DNA of 64,000 nt from contig CP154956.1 in assembly GCA_039621445.1 (NCBI GenBank), forward strand, positions 40,388,553 through 40,452,552, read 5' to 3'. The notes below the pieces were generated by a model that was given only the letters and a program-made list of their open reading frames with translations, had not been told where the DNA came from and did no database searches. The number at the start of each line of letters is the position of its first letter. The first letter of the stretch is position 1. Both the position numbers and the translations under genes were made by a program. Source of the DNA: Euglena gracilis. Its lineage: Eukaryota > Euglenida > Euglenophyceae > Euglenales. Shown piece after piece: positions 53,301 through 64,000 of this stretch.

Positions 53301-56300
53301 GCCCAAATCGTTGAACTGCAGTGCACAGGGGTGGGAGGACCAAACTTGTGTGATAAACTTGTGTGATAGACCCAAACTCTCCTTCTACCACCCCGGGTCG
53401 TTCAGTTGGCTGAGGGCTGGAAAAAAAAGCAAAACAATCAAACAGAGTAGTTGCACATTGAGTGCGGTGCAATACAAAACGTAAGAGCTCGGCCACGCAC
53501 AACGGACCTTCCACGGCATGGCGAACGTGAAGCCGCGCTCCGCCACCTCGTGCCAGCAGTACTGGAAGCGGTGGGGCCCGAAGGCCACCGCGAGCCGCTT
53601 CTCCGTGTACTGCAGGTCGTCCATGAGCGACGCCGCGAAGTGCCGGGCGACGTAGTTGTAGACGCGCCACTCCGTGCCCTTCGCGAAGTCCTCCCGTCGG
53701 GCGGCGCGGGTCGGCGTGATGGGCGGGTGGTCCCCGACGTCCCGTCAAGGGCGGTGCTCAAGGACCGTGGGGGGTCTGGCTCAGGGACTTTTTTTTAGGA
53801 CCCGAGGGGCCGAGGAGGGGGTCCAGACCACCCACCACCCCTGGGGGGCCCCCCATGGGGGGGGGTCGGGGGACCCAGTTTTGGGAGGTAATTCTGCGCC
53901 GAAAATGGAGGAAACCCCTGCCTGTGGCGGGGGACCAACTGGGCCTGACCCCCCCCCCCCCCCGGGGGTTGGGGGGGCTCGGCCGGGACCCACCCACCCC
54001 CCCCGGGGGGTCCAAACTTAAAAAATTGGGCTGGCTGGGATGGACCCCCAGGAATGGGGTCAAATTTTCTCAAGGAACGCCCTGGGCCCGCCCCACCGAC
54101 GGCCGCACCGGCCGCCCGCGTCGCAGCAGCCACTGCACCGTCTTGCCCAGGGTGGGGTGGGCGGAGGGCCCGCCCAGGCAGGGCCCGGCCCACCGGAGCC
54201 GGGCCGCAAACCACCCTCTCGGCGGAAAACACATTCCTTTTGAAAATGAACGCAGCGACACGCGCGCACGGACGCACCCAACCTCCCCCCCATCCCCAAT
54301 CACTTGCTCTCTTGCCTACGGCCCAGCGCCATCCATGCCGTCCCCGATATGACCTGCCCGCCCGCCACCCGAGACCAGACCGCAAGGGGGAGGTCCTCGG
54401 TGGTCCTTCTGCTCCTCCAGCGCGTCCTGCAGGTCGAACGTCGCCGGGTACGCCGTGGTCTCCGTCCGCGGGTAGGAGATGTACCCCGCCGTGTACAGCG
54501 CCTCCGCGGCCTGCGGCGGCGGCGGCGGCAGCCTCTTTCCACCCCGGACCCCCCTCCCCCCAGCAACGAGAGATTTGCTTATATTTACAGCTGCCCTTTG
54601 GGCGGCTGGACAGCAACGGATTTTTTGCTTTCGGGGGTCTGAAAATGGTCCAAACATGGGCTAAAATGTTTCAAAAATGGGCGAAAATTGGTCGGAAAAG
54701 AGCTGACCGGGACATTTTTCGGGGGGGGGGGTCAAAAATCAATTATTTTTTTTGCATGATTGGCAGTTTTGTAGACATTTTTGTGATTTCGATTTTTGGT
54801 ACCTGGTTCAACCCCAGGTCGGGCTCTAGCCCGGGAACCCTATGAGGGGGAGCCTTTTTGCAGCCAGCAGCCTTTTTCCAGCCTCAGACCCCTCCCTCTC
54901 ATAAACGAAGGATTTCCAGCTGCCTCCCCCAAATAAGACCCCCCTGGGCCAACAAACAAAAATCCGAAATAAGAACCCCCCCCCCAAAAATTAGGACCCC
55001 CTTTTGACGGGCTGAAGGGCCGTGAACGGTGAAAAAGATCCCTGAAAAATTGCTGAAAACCCCAATTTTAGGCTCAAAAATGACGAAACTTGCGATCTTT
55101 AGGAAAATTGGAGATGGGGGATAAGGTTGCCAAAAAGGTGTCCCCTTAAAAAGAATTAGTTACGAAAGCACTGGCCACACATCCTTGGACAATGGGAGGG
55201 GGTGATCACCATTTGAAGGCGCCCAGCAGGTTCAAAACAACACAGAACACGGTGCCGCACACAACAGAACTGAAAAAGTGTATAACTTAGTGTAACAATC
55301 AGGGCTTTGCTTAAGAAAATTTGACCCTATCCCCCAGGGGGGTCCAGCCAGCCGGTTGCCTCCTGGGCCATTGACGGCCCTCAGTAATCGGACTTCCAAC
55401 CCGGTTGGGCACCAAACTGGCTGTCCATATTCGACAGCAGGATAGGGCGGAGTTCATGAGTCACCACTGGCCACGAGAATGACAGAAGGACAGCCCAGAG
55501 AACATGGGAGGGGGCACACCTTCATGGCCTGGGCGGGGGCGAGGCCCATCCCGGTGGAGCACGCCTTCAGCAGCTGCACCGTGTTCAGCCCCGCCGGGCG
55601 CGCCAGCGTCCGGGCCTCCGCCCGGACCGCCTCCGCCCGCCCCCGGCCCTGCCGCTGCACCGCCTGCTGGATGGCCCGCAGCTCGGCCGCGTCCCACACC
55701 TCCCCGCCCGGCGGCAGCGAGGTGCCGTGGGCTTGGGCAGGGCGGTCCTTAAGCAAAAAAAAAAAAAAATCCCGTCCCGGCACAGCCGAGAAATTTTTTT
55801 GAAAATCCATGACCGAAAAGTGGCCGTATTTTGCCCGAAACGGGTCGACTTCGGGAAAAAAAGTGATTCCTGGCACTTTTGGAACATCGCCCATCCGCCC
55901 ATAGCGTCAAAAAATGCGTTTTTCGACTTTTTGGTTTTCGACCCCCGTTCAAGTCCCGGTCGATCCTTGGTCGGGGGGCGGTCCTTAAGGGGCGGTCCTT
56001 AACGAAAAAAAAAAAACTTCCCGTCCCTTATGGACCGCCCTGGGCTTGGGGCGCCTGGCTCGAAATTCGAACAATCGGATTTGCGCCTTTTGGCTGGGCT
56101 TTGCGTCCCAGCCAGGTCCAACCCAGCCGGCAGGACTGCCCTGTGGAGACTCCGGCAACCCTTTTTCCATCCACCCTCCTCGGGGGGTTTTGCAAAACAA
56201 AAGAATACAATTCATGCACGGCACAGCACAAATACGCAAACATTGGACAGGTGCAACCCATCATTCGTGTGGGCATGCACACAGTCTGACATATACAGTG

Positions 56301-59300
56301 TGGAGCATTCCTTTTCATACATGTCCAATTTTGTGGGTTATACCTGCAAAGCTAAGGCCAGACTTTGAGAGGTAAATTTTACAACCTTTGGACGACACAT
56401 GGTGGAAACTCCTGTCAACGTTGGCTGTGGTGACAATGACTCCAACAAGGTGGACATTTTGGCAACAAATAGCCGAAACCAGTGAAAATTGCACAAAATT
56501 TCCACCTTGTCGGAGTCGCTGCCACCACAGCCAACGTTGACAGGGGTTACACCACGTGTGCTCCAAAGGTCACCCCAGTATGAACCACCTCCTTCGCTTT
56601 CCAGGGTGGGAATTAATTTGGAATTTGGGAGGCGTCAGAAAATGCAGAATTTAGCTCTCAAAAGTCTGGCCTTAGTTTTGCAGGGTGCGCCGCAGCAGAG
56701 CTGGCTGGGGCAATGCTGCACAAGGCGGGGCCATACTGGTGTAAACACACCATCACCACGCCCCATGAGCTGGCAGAAGCTTTGGGGCTTAGGGTTGGGT
56801 ATAACCCACAAAATTGGAGGTGTATGAAATTTAAGGCTCCAATGCTGTACATGCACATACACATACACACACATGTACATATACATTGTACACGTACACG
56901 TACATGTACATATACATGTACATATTCATATCCATATACATGTGCATATGCATATTCATATATACATATATACATACATCTGCATTAATTTGGACATGTA
57001 TACACCATATACAGCTGCACTCGCAGATCGCTGTCCTCGCGCTGCAGCTCCAAGGCCTTCCGGTTCCAGTCCACCGTCACCTTCACGTCGAAGTATTGCT
57101 GTGGCTGGAAGGCCTGGATCTCGCCTGCAGAGCCCTGCGTGCCCGACACCCCCCCCCCCCCGCAGCGCCCTGCCCCCGGTGCCGTTGCACGCAGAACCAC
57201 AGCGCCGGCGTCTGGCAGGGGCCATAGCTCAAGAACCGCTGGTCCCTCAGCCGCTCTGGGGTCCCTGTGCCGGCCATTCCTGGGACTGCTCCACCCTGTC
57301 CTGTCAGTGTGAAGGTGATGGAAAGACACACGGGACCATGGATGTGTCGATGCGTTGAGCCAGCCCTCGCTCAGCCTGATGATCAACTGGCCTTCTTTCT
57401 GGCCAGGGGGAACACAGCATCCCACTGCGATGTTGTGTGGATGGCTGGCTTGGTATCGGTGGAATGGGCTGCGGTGTGGCAGAGTGGCCCCGTCGGAAAT
57501 TAGCCTTGGCGCGGCCAAGGAAGCGGCGAGTCATCAGGCGGGAGAACGCGATCCCGATTTTGAGGTCCGCCTCAACTTGTTGCTTCCAGTTCTTCTCTCA
57601 AATTTTCCCAGCGACGTGCGATCGTTATTGAGGTGCGGGTATGGATGTGCCTCTGTGGACGCAGGGGGTTGAGGGCATGGGCACAGGCTATCTTGGTCAT
57701 GTGTGTTCAGATGCAAGCATGCCTCCCAGTATCACCACAGCGGTGCGAGCAACAGGCTGGCCCAGCTCCTGCCGGGCGTCCACGGCCAGCGCAGCGTACT
57801 TGTCCGGCTGGCTCAGCTCCTGGAACGCCGCCTTGACCTCCGGCGCCGTCACCGCGGAGAAGCGGGCCCGGTACACGTTGTCGAAGGCGATGTGCTGCTG
57901 TGTGAGGGCGATGACCTCAAAGCCGATGTTCTCACCCTCCGCATCGCAGTCTAGCCACAGGACGAGGTACTCCCAAGCAGGCCGCCAGGGACACGGTGGG
58001 GTCCCAGCCGCCACAACGCCGGGATGCGAATGGCCTCTCACAGAAGAAAGTAATGGAACAGCGAGGCTTTATGTGTCAGGGTCAGGAAAACAGTTATGGT
58101 CAGTGCTGGGTTAGATGTGGCACAACGTCAAAAGCAGGATCAGGCCTTTAAGAAGTTTGGCCACTGGAGGTTAAGTATGGGTCCAGGGGGGAGGTAGGGA
58201 GGAGGAACAATGTGTCCCTGCACACGTGTTTTAAACCAATTAACCTGTGGCAATACGCAAATGATAATTTTCATATCCTCGGCGGAGGCCTGGACGGCCC
58301 CTTCCGCCAGCGCCTGCAGGTGCTCCACGATGCGCAGCTTCCGGGTGGTGTCGCTGAGCACCTTCTGCGTGTCCGCCTCGAACAGCGCCGCCGGGTCCCG
58401 CAGCTGCTGCGCCTCCGCCGCAAAGTCGAGCCCGAACACGTGTCCCGGCCAGCCCCGTGCCGGATTGGGGTGGTGGAAGGGGGCCGACACTGGCAGCCGG
58501 AACCACCCCAGGCCAACCCTGCCACACCGTCCCGTGCGGCCACCTCCGCCTGGCAGGGTAGGCCCCCCCGCCCAATAAGAAGCCCCGCGGGGCCACTATT
58601 TGGTCACTCTGCGGAAAACCCCAGGAGGGGGGGGCTTCTAATTGGGTACCCTCTGTCTAAAGGAAAAACCTTCGGCCGGCGGCCGATCCGGGAATCGAAC
58701 GGGGTCCAACTTTAAAAATTTGCAAGACGCATTTTTTTTCGACTTTTGGGTGGATAAGTTTTCAAGGACATGTTTCAAGGATACCAGATATCAGTTTTGT
58801 TCCCGATGTCGACCTGTTTTCGTGGATATTTTTCGAGTTTTTCATCAATTTTCGGAAAGTTTTTGGTCAACTTTGTCGGCCGGCTTGGTCGGGGGTCTGT
58901 TATTTGGATTTTTGGCGGGAAACCCGAGGGGGGGGGGGGGGGCTTCTATTTGGGGGGGGGGGTGTTATTTTGGGGGGGCTTCTAATTGGTGGGAGTTACA
59001 AATCAGGGCACCTGGGCTGGTCCTACGACGGAGGTGACCTGCAGGATGCAACGCTCTCCGGCGGGGGAAAACCAGCCCGGGAACTGGAACACCTGCACCC
59101 CGGGGACCAGGCGGGGGCCCTGTGTGCCGGACCACCCTGCCGTGCCTGCTGTCTGCTGGGGCCGCCGCCTGCGCGGGACTGACGCCCCGGCGGGTGCTGA
59201 AGCGTCCGCCGGAAAGATGCTGCCGAGAGGCTGGCAGGTGAGCACCACACCACAGATTCACTGGGCGATCATATGCCCGTGTGTCTCCAACAGTGGGTCA

Positions 59301-59321
59301 GTGAGTGTGCACATAGGTGGG

Positions 59322-59362
<41 letters not shown>

Positions 59363-59422
59363 GCGTGTGTGCGTGCTTGTGCGCGCGCGCATGTGTGTAT
59401 GTGTGCCTCCGCATGCACGCGC

Positions 59423-59475
<53 letters not shown>

Positions 59476-59591
59476 TTAGTGATTTGTGACTGGCACCTAA
59501 ATGAACGTGCCCATATTAAGGCACTTCTCATGCTGCAGGCCTCTCGGTGAGTTGCAATCAACTTCGCCACGGAGGGCTTCTCCGCCACCAT
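49852..59591 (-). CDS. TOP3B: DNA topoisomerase III beta (type IA), about 18-20 exons
   Basis: Type IA topoisomerase that passes single strands of DNA (and RNA in other eukaryotes). Exons: 59539-59591, 59185-59229, 59023-59102, 58296-58444, 57763-57972, ~57494-57567, 57176-57242, ~57030-57122, 56046-~56100, 55520-55732, ~54402-54510, 54088-~54159, 53508-53741, 53260-53315, 52772-52802 (tentative), 52558-52667, 52284-52323, ~51165-51330, 49852-~50053. Seen: Toprim start MVAEKPS, acidic WLDCDAEGEN, DARQEL, SYGPCQTP, catalytic tyrosine in GYISYPRTE, GDHPPITP, PPDYL, HRIGTDASIP. The beta rather than alpha type is indicated by the VTSVVGHV and RGYVEV contexts. The start is the methionine of MVAEKPS; an upstream start is possible. 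The reading frame stops at 49852 after a basic Arg/Pro-rich tail, without the C-terminal zinc-finger region usual in TOP3B, so either the protein is short or a further exon was missed. Confidence 0.92.
50094..50352. repeat. (CAA)n/(GAT)n/(CGA)n microsatellite
   Basis: Long CAA run passing into GATGATGAC and CGACGA runs, just upstream (sense) of the last TOP3B exon. Confidence 0.97.
52329..52554 (-). mobile_element. 226-bp element forming a TOP3B intron
   Basis: On the sense strand ATCCCCAC precedes CAG and ATCCCAAC follows CTG (7 of 8 match). Removal of 52324-52557 joins DASIP to THIQNICDRG, as required by the family. Confidence 0.88.
53782..54033. mobile_element. Element nested in a TOP3B intron (CAGGGAC-T-tract)
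   Basis: Left CAGGGACTTTTTTTTAGG, right TTAAAAAATTGGGCTG. The flanking duplication is weak (4 of 8). The enclosing intron, 53742-54087, has its own inverted ends (CAGGGCGTTCCTTGAG and a diverged partner), so this is one element inside another. Confidence 0.62.
55738..56042 (-). mobile_element. MITE-like intron in TOP3B, CAGGGCGGTCC family, perfect 8-bp TSD
   Basis: Starts CAGGGCGGTCCTTAAG, ends ATGGACCGCCCTG. GGCTTGGG is duplicated at 55730-55737 and 56043-56050. The borders of the intron in TOP3B are 55733-56045. Homologous to 7808-8118. Confidence 0.92.
56324..56818. repeat. Foldback (inverted) repeat, ~495 bp
   Basis: Outer arms CCAATTTTGTGGGTTATACC and inverse. Further inward are CAAAGTCTGGCC-type segments (CTAAGGCCAGACTTTGAGAG / CTCAAAAGTCTGGCCTTAG) and CCAACGTTGACAGG. 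It lies in a TOP3B intron. Confidence 0.9.
58566..58992. mobile_element. AATTAGAAGCCCC-family element, copy 3, inside a TOP3B intron
   Basis: Same interior as 13760-14187 (GATACCAGATATCA, TTCGTGGATATTTTTCGAG). Enclosed by intron 58445-59022, whose own ends are CAGCCC and GGGCTG. Confidence 0.8.
59328..59471. repeat. (TG)n microsatellite, two blocks
   Basis: Two GT blocks separated by ATGTGTATG and CACGCGCC-type sequence, in the first TOP3B intron region. Confidence 0.97.
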
Positions 59592-59934
59592 CAGTACACG
59601 TGGAAGGTGCGCCTGTGCTTCATCCCGGACGGCCGCTGCCTGCCTTCGCTGCAGCAGCTGATCCACAATGGCCTGGGGCCAGGCGAAATGTGGCTCATCG
59701 GCATAGGAAAAAACGTTGAATTGGACGGAAAAAATGGTCGACGAGGTGCGTAGACACATGCAAGCACACACATATACATGCACATGCACACACGGATACA
59801 CATGCAACACACACACACAAAACAAACAACACATACACATACAGCATACACACACGCACACACGCACACGCATACACAACACATGCACATATGGAGGGAT
59901 GCATTGTCAGACAGGTTCTGGGTTCGCCTGCGTG

Positions 59935-64000
<4,066 letters not shown>

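Overview
The window looks like nuclear DNA of a eukaryote, most probably a photosynthetic euglenid (Euglena-like). Four things point there. (1) Genes are broken into many short exons with very GC-rich third codon positions. (2) All eleven recognisable genes lie on the minus strand. (3) One gene encodes a plastid-type PAP/fibrillin protein. (4) Most decisively, about two dozen introns are not GT-AG. They are excised by another rule that restores conserved protein sequence: CAG at intron positions +4 to +6 pairs with CTG at -8 to -6. This is the signature of euglenid nonconventional introns, here mixed with ordinary GT-AG introns. No spliced-leader gene was seen, so the lineage is an inference.

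Layout from right to left, in the direction of transcription: DEAD-box RNA helicase, 5' end outside the window (~59.9-64.0 kb); topoisomerase III beta (49.85-59.59 kb); an unrecognised membrane protein split by a 2-kb intron containing a 77-bp satellite (46.6-49.5 kb); GT23 alpha-1,6-fucosyltransferase-like gene (40.76-44.59 kb); an unrecognised protein with a transmembrane segment (38.7-39.5 kb); MBL-fold metallo-hydrolase (30.6-37.0 kb); PAP/fibrillin (28.1-29.8 kb); methionine-R-sulfoxide reductase B (23.1-24.8 kb); a coiled-coil, proline-rich, PDZ protein (13.5-22.5 kb); a complete 111-residue coiled-coil protein (7.65-9.30 kb); and a protein with an NNRRLW-type domain and basic tail (2.0-6.7 kb). 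The genes are housekeeping or plastid genes with no obvious shared pathway.

The rest is repeat-rich: long CA/TG, CAA and TA microsatellites, a 300-bp near-perfect palindrome, foldback repeats, and many MITE-like elements. The elements start CAGG/CAGR, end in CCTG or similar, and are flanked by 8-bp target-site duplications. Several sit exactly at the boundaries of nonconventional introns, and several are nested inside one another. The most interesting reading is that these elements are a mobile source of new introns, cut out of RNA through their own terminal inverted repeats. Intron sources of this kind have been proposed for euglenids; the families, nesting, shared hairpin and satellite-bearing intron seen here may be new.
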